Assembly (NCBI RefSeq): GCF_005844425.1
Contig: NZ_SPHL01000002.1
Location: forward strand, 1 to 64,000
Direction of reading: 5' to 3'
Length of the DNA: 64,000 nt
Source of the DNA: Anaerofustis stercorihominis
Lineage (GTDB): Bacteria; Bacillota; Clostridia; Eubacteriales; Anaerofustaceae
Made by a program: the position numbers and the translations under genes. The notes beneath the pieces are model-generated. The model had not been told where the DNA came from, made no database searches, and worked only from the letters and a program-made list of their open reading frames with translations. Below, one piece after another: positions 1 to 8,990 of the stretch. Numbering within the stretch: position 1 is the first letter of the stretch; every line of letters begins with the position of its first letter.

Positions 1-121
1 ATTTATTTTGTTAGCTTTTTTGGAGTTATAAGGATATAACTATTTAAATTGATTTTATAAATATAAATAGATTAAATTTTCTGAATTTTTACTTATTTAT
101 GTTTCCCATATAGATAAAATA

Positions 122-130
122 TGATATAAT
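122..130 (+). promoter_or_regulatory. extended -10 promoter of the his operon
   Basis: TGATATAAT is an extended -10 element (TG at 122-123, TATAAT at 125-130). A weak -35, TTTCCC at 102-107, lies 17 nt upstream. Transcription would start near 137, which leaves a leader of only about 35 nt with a strong GGGGGAGG ribosome-binding site at 158-165. There is no room for a T-box or a peptide attenuator downstream of this promoter. Confidence 0.6.
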
Positions 131-170
131 GAATTAATTATACTTAACTTGTAAGCTGGGGGAGGTTTAT

Positions 171-1307
171 ATGTTACAAAAAGAAGACAATACTCAAAAA
201 AAATATGCGTTTATGAAAGATACTTTAAGTATGCTATATAAAAAATATGGTTATGAACAAATAACAATACCAATGTTTATGCCTTATGATTTATATAAAA
301 AATATGATATTAGTCATAGCAATGAACAATTAAAATTAATTGATGGGGAAGGTAATATTCTTGTAATAAGACCTGACGCAACTTTTCATGTTTTAAAAAC
401 TGTTGCTAATATGAAAAATAAAGAAAGCGAAAAATATTTTTACGAATCAAAAGTATTTAGAAATAAATTTAAAGATTATACTTTAGATGAAATTAACCAA
501 ACAGGAGTTGAATGTTTCTTAAAAGAAAGCGACTTAGTAGATAGTGACATTATCGCACTTGCTCTTAATAGTGTTTTTGCTCTTGGAATTGAAGATATAA
601 GACTTGATTTATCTCATGCAGATTTTGTTTATGGACTTATAGAAGAAATACATGAAATAAAAAAAGAAGAGGTAGAAACTGTTCATAAATACATAGAACA
701 AAAAAACAGTGCAGACTTAATAAGCTTTTTGGACGGAAGAAATATAGATAAAAAATATCTAGATAAACTTATTGATATATGTATGCTTTTTGGTGACTTT
801 GAAGATGTAATGAATAAAGCAAGAGACATAGCCGTTAATGATAAAATGAATAATGCTCTTGATAAAATTGAAGGCGTTTATGAACTTTTAAAAATTCATG
901 GTCTTGATAAGTTTGTTTACTTAGATTTAGGTTTTACAAACGCAATGCATTATTACAGCGGAATAATGTTTAAGGTTTATTCTATTGATGCCGGAGGAGA
1001 AATCATTACAGGGGGAAGGTATGACAGACTTGCAAAGAAATTCGCAGGTAGACAAGGTGCATGTGGATTTAGTCAAAACTTAGATTTAACTTCTCAAATA
1101 CTTAAAGAAGATACAAAATTCTTCGGGGTAGATTATATAGTTCATTGTTTGGAAAGCGATAGTAAAAAAGGTATTGAAGTTTCAAATAAATTAAGACAAA
1201 AAGGCTATAATGTTTCAATGGTAGCAGATAAGAGTTTTAAGGTTGTAGCAAAAGAAAATAATAAAACCTTAAAAGAAAATGAATTATTAGATATTTTAGG
1301 AGAGTAA
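171..1307 (+). CDS. hisZ: ATP phosphoribosyltransferase regulatory subunit HisZ
   Basis: HisZ is a catalytically dead class II histidyl-tRNA-synthetase paralogue that forms a complex with short-form HisG and confers histidine feedback on the first step of histidine synthesis. The 378-residue protein shows the synthetase-like core: RPDAT near residues 67-71, a motif-2-like segment YESKVFRN at 91-98, and GGRYDRL near 280. It lacks the C-terminal anticodon-binding domain of a full HisRS and sits directly before a short hisG. The ATG at 171 follows GGGGGAGG. A true HisS is the alternative, but the length and the operon context argue against it. Confidence 0.93.
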   Translation: MLQKEDNTQKKYAFMKDTLSMLYKKYGYEQITIPMFMPYDLYKKYDISHSNEQLKLIDGEGNILVIRPDATFHVLKTVANMKNKESEKYFYESKVFRNKFKDYTLDEINQTGVECFLKESDLVDSDIIALALNSVFALGIEDIRLDLSHADFVYGLIEEIHEIKKEEVETVHKYIEQKNSADLISFLDGRNIDKKYLDKLIDICMLFGDFEDVMNKARDIAVNDKMNNALDKIEGVYELLKIHGLDKFVYLDLGFTNAMHYYSGIMFKVYSIDAGGEIITGGRYDRLAKKFAGRQGACGFSQNLDLTSQILKEDTKFFGVDYIVHCLESDSKKGIEVSNKLRQKGYNVSMVADKSFKVVAKENNKTLKENELLDILGE

Positions 1308-1308
1308 T

Positions 1309-1935
1309 ATGATAAAAATAGCAGTTGCAAAAGGAAGAGTAGCAAAACAAGCCATAAAGTTGTTTAATGAATTCGGTATTACTTTTTCCGAATTTGATTT
1401 GAATAGAAAACTTATTTTAAACAGCGATGATAACAGTGTACAAATGGTTCTTGTAAAACCAAGTGATACTCCTATATATGTAGAAAGCGGAGTATGTGAT
1501 TGTGGTATTGTAGGTAAGGATATACTTCTTGAAGATAATCCTGATGTATATAGATTGTTCCCTTTAAATATTGGAAAATGTAAAATGTGTGTTGCAGGAT
1601 TTAAAGGTACAGATGTAAAGAATATGAAGCAAATTGTTGCTGCTTCAAAATTTGTAAATATTGCAAAAGAATATTTTGACAAACTTGGAATAAAAGCAAA
1701 AATTATAAAAATAAACGGTTCCGTTGAGCTTGCACCCCTTCTTAAAATGTCAGATGTAATAGTTGATATTGTTGAAAGCGGGGTTACTTTAAAAGAAAAC
1801 GGACTATGTGTATTAGAAGAAATTTTTGATATATATTCTGTTTTTATCGTAAATAAAGCAAGTTTAAAAATGAAACATTCTTCATTAAAACCATTTATAG
1901 AAAACTTAAAAGCAGCAAATGAAAGAATGGAGTAA
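1309..1935 (+). CDS. hisG: ATP phosphoribosyltransferase catalytic subunit HisG, short form
   Basis: Condenses ATP with PRPP, the committed step of histidine biosynthesis. At 208 residues it is the short form, without the C-terminal ACT-like regulatory domain, so it needs HisZ encoded immediately upstream (1 nt gap). Visible family features are the N-terminal KIAVAKGR strand, a central GVCDCGIVGKD segment, and the PRPP-binding region DVIVDIVESGVTLKENGL. RBS GGAGAG lies 3-9 nt before the ATG. It overlaps only an alternative upstream start of hisD, not the preferred one. Confidence 0.95.
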   Translation: MIKIAVAKGRVAKQAIKLFNEFGITFSEFDLNRKLILNSDDNSVQMVLVKPSDTPIYVESGVCDCGIVGKDILLEDNPDVYRLFPLNIGKCKMCVAGFKGTDVKNMKQIVAASKFVNIAKEYFDKLGIKAKIIKINGSVELAPLLKMSDVIVDIVESGVTLKENGLCVLEEIFDIYSVFIVNKASLKMKHSSLKPFIENLKAANERME

Positions 1936-1939
1936 AAAG

Positions 1940-3223
1940 ATGAAAATAATAGATTTAAAAAATAAAGAAAATTATTTAGATATATTAAAAGAAATTTTAC
2001 AAAGACATGGTAATAAGTTAAACGAAGTAGAAAAAATTGTTGAAAATATAATTAATGACGTAAAAGAAAATAAAGATGAAGCTTTAAAAAGAATGATGAA
2101 AGACTTTGACCATGTTGAAGTTAAAAGTTTAAGAGTTGATAAAGAAGAAATAAAAAAAGCATATGAAAATGCAGATGAATATTTTATTGAAGTATTAAAA
2201 GAAAGTAAAGAAAATATAGAAAAATATCATAAGAACCAAAAATATTCTCATTTTGATATGGATGAAGGAACAAAAAGACTAACTCAAAAAGTTACTCCTA
2301 TCGAAAGAGTGGGATTATATATTCCAGGAGGGAAAAGTCCTTATCCTTCAACCGTTCTTATGAATTCGATACCTGCAAAAGTTGCTGGAGTAAAGGAAAT
2401 TGCCCTTATTACTCCTCCTGATAAAGAAGGAAAAGTAAATCAAAATATTCTTGCTGCGGCTTATGTTTGCGGAGTTGATGAAATTTACTTATCAGGTGGT
2501 GCCGGAGCAATAGCGGCTCTTGCTTATGGAACAGAGAGCATAAAACCCGTATATAAAATTTGTGGTCCTGGAAACTTATTTGTTGCAGAAGCAAAAAGAA
2601 AAGTTTATGGTGATGTAGATATAGATATGCTTGCCGGACCAAGCGAAGTTTTAGTGATTGCCGATGAAAATGCAAATCCTGTTTATGTTGCTGCTGACTT
2701 ATTATCTCAAGCAGAACATGACGAGAATGCGGCTTGTATTTTGGTTACTACAAGCGAAAAATTGGCAAAAGAAGTTGAAAAAGAAGTATACAGACAATTA
2801 AAAGAACTTACAAAAGAAGATATAGCTTCAAAAGCTGTTGAAAATTACGGAATGATATTCCTTGTTGAAGATATAGACAAAGCCTTTGATGTTGCGAATG
2901 AAATAGCACCGGAACATTTGGAAATATCTCTTGAAAATCCTTTTGACTATATAGATAAAGTCCAAAATGCAGGAAGTGTATTTATGGGTGAATATACTCC
3001 TGAACCTGTGGGAGATTATTTTGCAGGCTCAAACCACACAATTCCTACATCAGGTAAAGCAAAGTTTTATTCCCCATTATCAACTTATGATTTTATGAAA
3101 AGAACAAGTATAGTTTATTATTCAAGAGAAGAACTTATGAAGCATAAAGATAAAATCATTGCATTTGCAAACAAAGAGGGGCTTACTGCCCATGCAAAAG
3201 CTGTTGAAAGGAGATTTGAATAA
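1940..3223 (+). CDS. hisD: histidinol dehydrogenase
   Basis: Zn- and NAD-dependent enzyme that performs the last two oxidations, L-histidinol to L-histidine. The protein has 427 residues from this start, the usual family length. Visible features include PGGKSPYPSTVLMN near 130, the GPGNLFVAEAK segment, AGPSEVLV, the SQAEHDENA zinc/substrate region, and HTIPTSGKAKFYSPLS near the end. An in-frame ATG at 1919 exists, but GGAG at 1929-1932 lies 7 nt before the ATG at 1940. That start also removes the 17-nt overlap with hisG, so 1940 is preferred. Confidence 0.95.
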   Translation: MKIIDLKNKENYLDILKEILQRHGNKLNEVEKIVENIINDVKENKDEALKRMMKDFDHVEVKSLRVDKEEIKKAYENADEYFIEVLKESKENIEKYHKNQKYSHFDMDEGTKRLTQKVTPIERVGLYIPGGKSPYPSTVLMNSIPAKVAGVKEIALITPPDKEGKVNQNILAAAYVCGVDEIYLSGGAGAIAALAYGTESIKPVYKICGPGNLFVAEAKRKVYGDVDIDMLAGPSEVLVIADENANPVYVAADLLSQAEHDENAACILVTTSEKLAKEVEKEVYRQLKELTKEDIASKAVENYGMIFLVEDIDKAFDVANEIAPEHLEISLENPFDYIDKVQNAGSVFMGEYTPEPVGDYFAGSNHTIPTSGKAKFYSPLSTYDFMKRTSIVYYSREELMKHKDKIIAFANKEGLTAHAKAVERRFE

Positions 3224-4281
3224 TGGATATAAGAGAGCTTGTTGTTCCAGCCTTAAAAGATTATGAATGTTACAAGGCTGCGGGACAGGATTACAGAATA
3301 ATATTAAATGCAAATGAGCATTATGAAAATTTTCTTGGAACAAAACTTCAAAATGATTTTATTGAAAAAATGAAAAATATCAATATAAATCGTTATCCGG
3401 ATCCTGATGCAAAAAAATTAAGAAAAGCATATGCAGATTTAATAAATGTTGATATGGATAAATTGATTGCAACTTCAGGCTCAGATGAAGGTATTACTAT
3501 AATCAGTGCTACTTTTGTGGATAAAGATGATGTTGTAATGAGTTGTGATCCTACGTTTTCAATGTATGGTCAAGCAGCTATTTTAGCAAAGGGTAAATAT
3601 ATAGGAATAGAAAGTGATAAAGAAGATTTTACTCCTGACATTGATACATTAATAAAAAGAGCAAATGAAGAGAATGCAAAAATAATTTATATATGCACAC
3701 CAAACAATCCAACAGGATATTTGTATTCAAAGGATGACATAAAAAAAGTTATTGACAATACAAGTGCTATGGTTGTAATAGATGAAGCATATATTCATTT
3801 TGCAGAAGGTGAAAACCTTGATTTGCTTGATTACAGTAATAGAGTAATAATTTTAAGAACCTTATCCAAAGCATTTAGCGGTGCGGGACTAAGAGTTGGG
3901 TTTATAATTGCAAATAAAGAAGTTATTGATTTCTTATATGCTGCAAAAGCTCCATATAATTTATCAGTTACTTCTCAAACAGCAGGAGAGGTTTTGGTTG
4001 AAAACCATAAATACATAGAAGATGAAATAGAAGTTATAAAGGAACAAAGAGACAGGATAGTCGATGTACTAAAAGAGTGTGAAGGAGTATTTATATTTCC
4101 ACTAAACGCAAACTTTATAACAATAAGAAGTGATAAGGCATATAAACTTTATGAAGAATGCGAAAAGAAAAGCATATCTATAAGGGCATATGGAGAGAGC
4201 CTAAAAAATATAGTAAGAATAACAGTTGGAAGCAAAGCAGAAAACGATGAACTTATTGAAGTAATAAAGGAGGTTTTCTAA
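3223..4281 (+). CDS. hisC: histidinol-phosphate aminotransferase
   Basis: PLP-dependent class I/II aminotransferase that converts imidazole-acetol phosphate and glutamate to histidinol phosphate and 2-oxoglutarate. The 352-residue sequence shows TSGSDEGI (cofactor phosphate), CTPNNPTGY, the VVIDEAYIHF aspartate strand, TLSKAFSGAGLRVGF with the PLP lysine, and a C-terminal VRITVG arginine. The start overlaps the hisD stop by one base (TAATG), which suggests translational coupling. Its glutamate demand fits the citrate synthase gene at the operon's end. Confidence 0.94.
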   Translation: MDIRELVVPALKDYECYKAAGQDYRIILNANEHYENFLGTKLQNDFIEKMKNININRYPDPDAKKLRKAYADLINVDMDKLIATSGSDEGITIISATFVDKDDVVMSCDPTFSMYGQAAILAKGKYIGIESDKEDFTPDIDTLIKRANEENAKIIYICTPNNPTGYLYSKDDIKKVIDNTSAMVVIDEAYIHFAEGENLDLLDYSNRVIILRTLSKAFSGAGLRVGFIIANKEVIDFLYAAKAPYNLSVTSQTAGEVLVENHKYIEDEIEVIKEQRDRIVDVLKECEGVFIFPLNANFITIRSDKAYKLYEECEKKSISIRAYGESLKNIVRITVGSKAENDELIEVIKEVF

Positions 4282-4860
4282 ATGAGATCAAGTTATGAAC
4301 ATAGAATAACAAAAGAAACCGACATTGAAATTAATTTGAATTTAGACGGAAGTGGTAATGTTTATGCTGATACGGGGGTAGGTTTTTTTAATCACATGAT
4401 TACTCTTTTAGCATCTCATTCAAAATTTGATATAGACATTAAAGCAAAAGGTGATTTTGAAGTTGATAATCATCATACCGTAGAAGATATAGGTATTGTT
4501 TTAGGTAAATGCTTTAAAGAAGCTGTAGGGGATAAAAGAGGCATTAACAGATATTCAACTTTTTTCATTCCTATGGATGAAGTTCTTGCAAGAGTAAGTG
4601 TTGATGTTAGCGGCAGAGGATATCTTGTATATGAAAATCCTTTTAATGTTGAAAGAATAGGGGACTTTGAAACTGAAATATTAGAAGACTTCTTATATGC
4701 ATTTTGCATAAACGGAGGGCTTAATCTTAATATAAAAATATTAGACAAAGGTAATAATCATCATATGTGTGAAGCTATCTTTAAAGCTTTAGCCAGAGCT
4801 TTAAAAGAAGCTGTTACAATTACAAGTGATGAAATTCCTTCAAGTAAAGGTGTATTATGA
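4282..4860 (+). CDS. hisB: imidazoleglycerol-phosphate dehydratase
   Basis: Mn-dependent dehydration of imidazoleglycerol phosphate to imidazole-acetol phosphate. The 192-residue protein is the monofunctional form, with no fused histidinol-phosphatase domain. It carries the duplicated metal-binding histidine clusters GFFNHMITLLASHS, DNHHTVEDIGI and GNNHHMCEAIFKALARAL, plus C-terminal PSSKGVL. It begins directly after the hisC stop with AAAGGAGG upstream, and its TGA overlaps the hisH ATG by 4 nt. Confidence 0.96.
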   Translation: MRSSYEHRITKETDIEINLNLDGSGNVYADTGVGFFNHMITLLASHSKFDIDIKAKGDFEVDNHHTVEDIGIVLGKCFKEAVGDKRGINRYSTFFIPMDEVLARVSVDVSGRGYLVYENPFNVERIGDFETEILEDFLYAFCINGGLNLNIKILDKGNNHHMCEAIFKALARALKEAVTITSDEIPSSKGVL

Positions 4861-5462
4861 TAGGTATTATAGATTACGGTGCAGGAAATTTAAAGAATGT
4901 ATACAATGCTCTTTTAAGGCTTGGATTTGACAGTGTTATTACAAATGACAAAGACGTTCTTTCGAAATGCGATAAACTTATTATTCCAGGCGTTGGAGCT
5001 TTTGGGGATGGGATGGAAGGTTTAGTAGAAAATGACTTGATAGACTTTATTAATAATTGGGTAGAGGAAGGTAAGTATCTTCTTGGGATTTGTCTTGGAA
5101 TGCAGTTATTATTTGAAAAAAGTTATGAAATGGGAGAGCATAAAGGTCTTTGTTATATAAAAGGAGAAATTGTTCCTTTTGATATACCTAAAGAATATAA
5201 AGTTCCTCATATGGGATGGAATGAACTTGTTATTAATAGAGAAGATAACATTGTTAAAGGCATAAATAACGGAGAATATGTTTACTTTGTTCATTCTTAT
5301 CATGCAGATAAGATGAATGATGAAAACTTAATTGCTTACAGTGAATATCATTATAAAGTTCCTGCAGTCGTTAGAAACGGTAATGTTATAGGTATGCAAT
5401 TTCATCCTGAAAAAAGCGATAAGACAGGAGAAAAATTACTTTTAAACTTTTTGGGAGAATAA
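4857..5462 (+). CDS. hisH: imidazole glycerol phosphate synthase, glutaminase subunit HisH
   Basis: Class I glutamine amidotransferase subunit that supplies ammonia to HisF. The 201-residue protein has the oxyanion-hole segment PGVGAFGDGM near 44-53, the nucleophile in GICLGMQ (Cys79), and the His/Glu pair in QFHPEKS near 181-187. The ATGA overlap with hisB indicates coupled translation. HisH works with HisF encoded two genes downstream. Confidence 0.96.
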   Translation: MIGIIDYGAGNLKNVYNALLRLGFDSVITNDKDVLSKCDKLIIPGVGAFGDGMEGLVENDLIDFINNWVEEGKYLLGICLGMQLLFEKSYEMGEHKGLCYIKGEIVPFDIPKEYKVPHMGWNELVINREDNIVKGINNGEYVYFVHSYHADKMNDENLIAYSEYHYKVPAVVRNGNVIGMQFHPEKSDKTGEKLLLNFLGE

Positions 5463-5464
5463 AT

Positions 5465-6169
5465 ATGATAATTTATCCAGCAATAGATATAAGAAACAGT
5501 AAATGTGTAAGACTTTCACAAGGAGATTATGACAAAGAGACAGTTTACTTTGACAGTCCTTTGTCGGTTGCAAAAGATTTTGAAAAAAAAGGTGTTAAAT
5601 ATCTTCATGTAGTCGATTTGGATGCTGCTTTACTTGGTCAGATGCAAAACTATGATGTTATAAAAAGCATCATAGAAAATACAAGTATGAAAGTTGAAGT
5701 AGGCGGAGGAATCAGAGGAGAAGAACAAATAAAAAAATATGTGGATATCGGTGTTGATAGGGTGTCCATAGGAACAAAGGCTGTTAAGGATTTTGATTTT
5801 TTGAAGGAAATGGCAGATAAATACCCATATAAAATCAGTCTTTCATTAGATGTTAAAGATGAATATGTATATATAAAAGGCTGGAGTGAAAACAGCGGTA
5901 TTTTAATATGGGATTACCTTGAAAAAATAAAAGATTTACCTCTTGTAAGCATTGTAGTTACGGATATAAAAAAAGACGGAATGCTTTCAGGTCCAAGCTT
6001 TGAGCTTTACAAAAGATTAAGTGAAGCTACAAAACATAATATTGTCGTTTCAGGAGGAATATCTTCTCTTGAGGATATTAATAAATTAAGAGAAAACGAT
6101 ACTTATGCTGTTATTGTAGGTAAGGCATTATATGAAAATAAATTTAAAGTAGAGGATTTGGTATGTTAG
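5465..6169 (+). CDS. hisA: phosphoribosylformimino-5-aminoimidazole carboxamide ribotide isomerase
   Basis: ProFAR isomerase, a (beta/alpha)8 barrel that carries out the Amadori rearrangement between HisI and HisHF. The 234-residue protein has the N-terminal catalytic strand [28 protein letters not shown], the second acidic segment [14 protein letters not shown], and phosphate-binding SGGISS and VGKALYE. It overlaps hisF by 7 nt. Confidence 0.95.
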   Translation: MIIYPAIDIRNSKCVRLSQGDYDKETVYFDSPLSVAKDFEKKGVKYLHVVDLDAALLGQMQNYDVIKSIIENTSMKVEVGGGIRGEEQIKKYVDIGVDRVSIGTKAVKDFDFLKEMADKYPYKISLSLDVKDEYVYIKGWSENSGILIWDYLEKIKDLPLVSIVVTDIKKDGMLSGPSFELYKRLSEATKHNIVVSGGISSLEDINKLRENDTYAVIVGKALYENKFKVEDLVC

Positions 6170-6918
6170 CAAAAAGAATTATACCTTGTCTTGATGTTGA
6201 TCACGGCAGAGTTGTTAAAGGTAAAAATTTTGCAAATATAAAGGATGTTGATGATCCTGTTAAACTTGGAAAAAATTATTCTAAGCTTGGTGCCGATGAG
6301 CTTGTGTTTTATGATATAACTGCATCAAGCGATGAAAGAGATATCTTTATTCATACAGTTGAAAATATTGCAAAAGAGGTTTCTATTCCTTTTACAATTG
6401 GAGGAGGAATAAGAACGGTAGAAGATTTTAGAAAAGTTCTTTTAGCCGGAGCAGATAAGGTAAGCGTAAACTCAAGCGCTGTTGTGAATCCAAGCATAAT
6501 AAGTGACGGAGCAAAAAAATTTGGTTCCCAGTGCGTTGTTTTATCTATTGACGCAAAGAGGAATGAAAAAAACAGTTGGGATGTTTATGTAAAAGGTGGT
6601 AGAGAAAATACTCATATTGATGCAATTGAATGGGCAAAAAAAGGTGAAGACCTTGGAGCCGGTGAAATTTGTATTAATTCCATTGATACTGACGGTGTAA
6701 AAGATGGGTTTGATCTTGAGTTAATAGAAAAGCTAAATGATGTTTTATCTATTCCTATTATTGCATCCGGAGGAGCAGGAAAAATGGAACATTTTTTGGA
6801 AGTTTTAAAATGCGGAGCAGATGCGGCTCTTGCTGCCAGTGTATTCCATTTTGGTGAAATAGATATAATGGATTTAAAAAGATATTTAAAAGATAATGAT
6901 ATAGAAATGAGGATATAA
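6163..6918 (+). CDS. hisF: imidazole glycerol phosphate synthase, cyclase subunit HisF
   Basis: Barrel partner of HisH that makes imidazoleglycerol phosphate and AICAR. The 251 residues include [13 protein letters not shown] (catalytic Asp11), [19 protein letters not shown] (second catalytic Asp near 130), [10 protein letters not shown], and [13 protein letters not shown]. Length and motifs match the standalone bacterial HisF. It overlaps hisA by 7 nt and is followed one base later by hisIE. Confidence 0.96.
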   Translation: MLAKRIIPCLDVDHGRVVKGKNFANIKDVDDPVKLGKNYSKLGADELVFYDITASSDERDIFIHTVENIAKEVSIPFTIGGGIRTVEDFRKVLLAGADKVSVNSSAVVNPSIISDGAKKFGSQCVVLSIDAKRNEKNSWDVYVKGGRENTHIDAIEWAKKGEDLGAGEICINSIDTDGVKDGFDLELIEKLNDVLSIPIIASGGAGKMEHFLEVLKCGADAALAASVFHFGEIDIMDLKRYLKDNDIEMRI

Positions 6919-6919
6919 A

Positions 6920-7561
6920 ATGGAATTTAAAGATTTTAAATTGGACGAAAACGGACTTTTACCCGTTATTGTTCAAAATTATAAGACTAAAAAAGTTCTT
7001 ATGCTTGGTTATATGAACGAACAGGCTTATAATGATACATTAAAAACAGGAAAAGTTAATTTTTATTCAAGAAGCAGAAAAACACAATGGTTAAAAGGAG
7101 AAAGCAGTAAGAATTATTTAAATGTTGTAAGTATCGCAAGTGATTGCGACAATGATACTTTGCTTATAAATGCAAATCCTGACGGACCAACTTGTCATAC
7201 AGGAAGTGAAAGCTGCTTTTTCAATGATATAGTAAAAGCTGATAAAGATGAAAGTGCAGAAATCTTATTTACAATTCAAGATACAATAAATGAAAGAAAA
7301 GAAGGAATAAAAAATCTTGAAAAGATGCCTACAAAATATGAAGGTTCTTATACTCAGTATCTTTTAATTGAAGGTATAGATAAGATTTGTAAAAAAATTG
7401 GTGAAGAAAGTGCGGAAACTATTGTTGCCGCTAAAAACAATAATAAAGAAGAAATTATAGGGGAAGCAAGCGACCTTATATATCATTTGCTGGTGCTTTT
7501 AAATGACAGAGATGTAAACATAGAAGACATATTTGCTAAGTTAAATTCAAGACATAAATAA
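6920..7561 (+). CDS. hisIE: bifunctional phosphoribosyl-AMP cyclohydrolase / phosphoribosyl-ATP pyrophosphatase
   Basis: Fusion of the second and third steps. The N-terminal HisI domain (about 1-110) carries VLMLGYMNEQA, the SRSRKTQWLKGESS signature, DCDNDTLL and the cysteine/histidine zinc site GPTCHTGSESCF. The C-terminal HisE domain (about 115-213) has GSYTQYLL, KKIGEESAETIVAAKN and EASDLIYHLLVLL helices. It is the last his gene. No histidinol-phosphate phosphatase gene (hisJ/hisK type) follows. Confidence 0.95.
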   Translation: MEFKDFKLDENGLLPVIVQNYKTKKVLMLGYMNEQAYNDTLKTGKVNFYSRSRKTQWLKGESSKNYLNVVSIASDCDNDTLLINANPDGPTCHTGSESCFFNDIVKADKDESAEILFTIQDTINERKEGIKNLEKMPTKYEGSYTQYLLIEGIDKICKKIGEESAETIVAAKNNNKEEIIGEASDLIYHLLVLLNDRDVNIEDIFAKLNSRHK

Positions 7562-7590
7562 TATATTTTATCAAACAAAGGAGGGGTAAA

Positions 7591-8967
7591 ATGAGACATA
7601 AAGGAACAGAAATAAATTTCTCTGATATTACGCCTGAAATAAAAAAATTAAGTAAGACATGTGAAGATAACTGTTTTATTGATCAAGAACTTTATAAGAT
7701 ACATAATGTAAACAGAGGGCTTAGGGATAAAAACGGTGTTGGTGTTTTAACTGGGCTTACAGAAATATCTGATGTTTGTGGAAGTAAAATTGTAGATGGC
7801 AAAAAAACATCAATAGACGGATATTTAAGATACAGAGGTATTCCTATCGAATCTTTGGTTGACGGATTTATTGAGGATAATAGATTTGGTTTTGAAGAAG
7901 TAACATATTTGCTTCTTACTGGAAAGCTGCCTAAAAAAGATGAACTTAAATCATTTGAGGCTCAAATTGCAAAATATAGAAGTTTACCGCCTTCTTTTGT
8001 TAGGGATATTATAATGAAATCTCCAAGTGTTGATGTTATGAACACTATGGCGAGAAGTGTATTAACGCTATATGCTTATGATGAACATCCTGATGATATT
8101 TCAATCGATAATGTTCTTAGACAATGTATTCATTTAATATCAATTTTCCCTATGATTGCAGTATACGGATATCAAGCAAGTATGCATTATAATAACGGAG
8201 AAAGTTTATTCATTCATTCTCCAAAACCAGACCTTTCGACTGCGGAAAATATTTTACATATGCTTCGTCCTGACAGCAAATATACAAAGCTTGAAGCAAG
8301 GATTCTTGATTTGGCTTTAGTTTTACATGCAGAACATGGGGGAGGAAACAACTCTTCATTTACAATGCACGTAGTATCTTCTTCAGGTACGGATACATAT
8401 TCTTCCGTTGCTGCTTCTCTTGCATCTTTAAAAGGTCCAAAACACGGTGGTGCAAACGTGAAAGTTGTGAATATGTTTGAAGAAATTAAAAGAGCTGTTA
8501 AAGACTGGAAAGACGAAGAAGAAGTTTCTCGTTATTTAAATAAGATTTTGGATAAAGATGCTTTTGATAAACAAGGTTTAATTTATGGTGTAGGTCATGG
8601 TATATACTCTTCTTCTGACCCAAGAGCATTGATATTTAAGTATTTTGTTGGAAAATTATCGGAAGAAAAGGGGCTTAAAGAAGAATTTGAATTATATGAA
8701 TTAGTAGAAAAATTAGCGCCTGAAATTATAGCTTCAAGATTTAGAACATATAAAGACATTTGTATTAACATAGACTTTTACAGTGGATTTGTTTATAAAA
8801 TGTTAGGCATACCAAAGGAACTATTTACTCCTTTATTTGCTATTGCAAGAATTTCAGGTTGGTCTGCTCATAGACTTGAAGAACTTATAAATGCAAGTAA
8901 GATTATAAGACCTGCATATATGAATGTTCAAGAAAAAAGAGAGTATATTCCTATTGATGAAAGATAA
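7591..8967 (+). CDS. gltA: citrate synthase
   Basis: Condenses oxaloacetate and acetyl-CoA to citrate. The 458-residue protein has the family's catalytic motifs HAEHGGGNNSSF, the GPKHGGAN turn, a VGHGIYSSSDPRA segment and the late RFRTYKDICINIDFYSG aspartate region. An N-terminal extension of about 40 residues is typical of the longer clostridial form. It follows hisIE by 29 nt with RBS AAAGGAGGGG and no terminator between, so it may be cotranscribed with the his operon. A 2-methylcitrate synthase cannot be excluded from sequence alone, but isocitrate dehydrogenase and fumarase in the window favour citrate. Confidence 0.9.
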   Translation: MRHKGTEINFSDITPEIKKLSKTCEDNCFIDQELYKIHNVNRGLRDKNGVGVLTGLTEISDVCGSKIVDGKKTSIDGYLRYRGIPIESLVDGFIEDNRFGFEEVTYLLLTGKLPKKDELKSFEAQIAKYRSLPPSFVRDIIMKSPSVDVMNTMARSVLTLYAYDEHPDDISIDNVLRQCIHLISIFPMIAVYGYQASMHYNNGESLFIHSPKPDLSTAENILHMLRPDSKYTKLEARILDLALVLHAEHGGGNNSSFTMHVVSSSGTDTYSSVAASLASLKGPKHGGANVKVVNMFEEIKRAVKDWKDEEEVSRYLNKILDKDAFDKQGLIYGVGHGIYSSSDPRALIFKYFVGKLSEEKGLKEEFELYELVEKLAPEIIASRFRTYKDICINIDFYSGFVYKMLGIPKELFTPLFAIARISGWSAHRLEELINASKIIRPAYMNVQEKREYIPIDER

Positions 8968-8990
8968 AAGATGCTTTATGCATCTTTTTT
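8967..8990 (+). terminator. rho-independent terminator after citrate synthase
   Basis: Stem AAAGATGC (8967-8974) pairs with GCATCTTT (8980-8987) around a TTTAT loop, followed by a T run. It lies in the 3' end of the convergent exporter gene. Confidence 0.8.

Noticed and set aside
1-170. Histidine T-box or leader peptide before hisZ
   Set aside because: The likely promoter lies at 122-130, leaving about 35 nt of leader, and no run of histidine codons or T-box core is present.
1296-1682. Long antisense reading frame opposite hisG
   Set aside because: It is a codon-bias shadow of hisG with no ribosome-binding site. Similar shadows opposite purA, uvrC, dnaK and ileS were also dropped.
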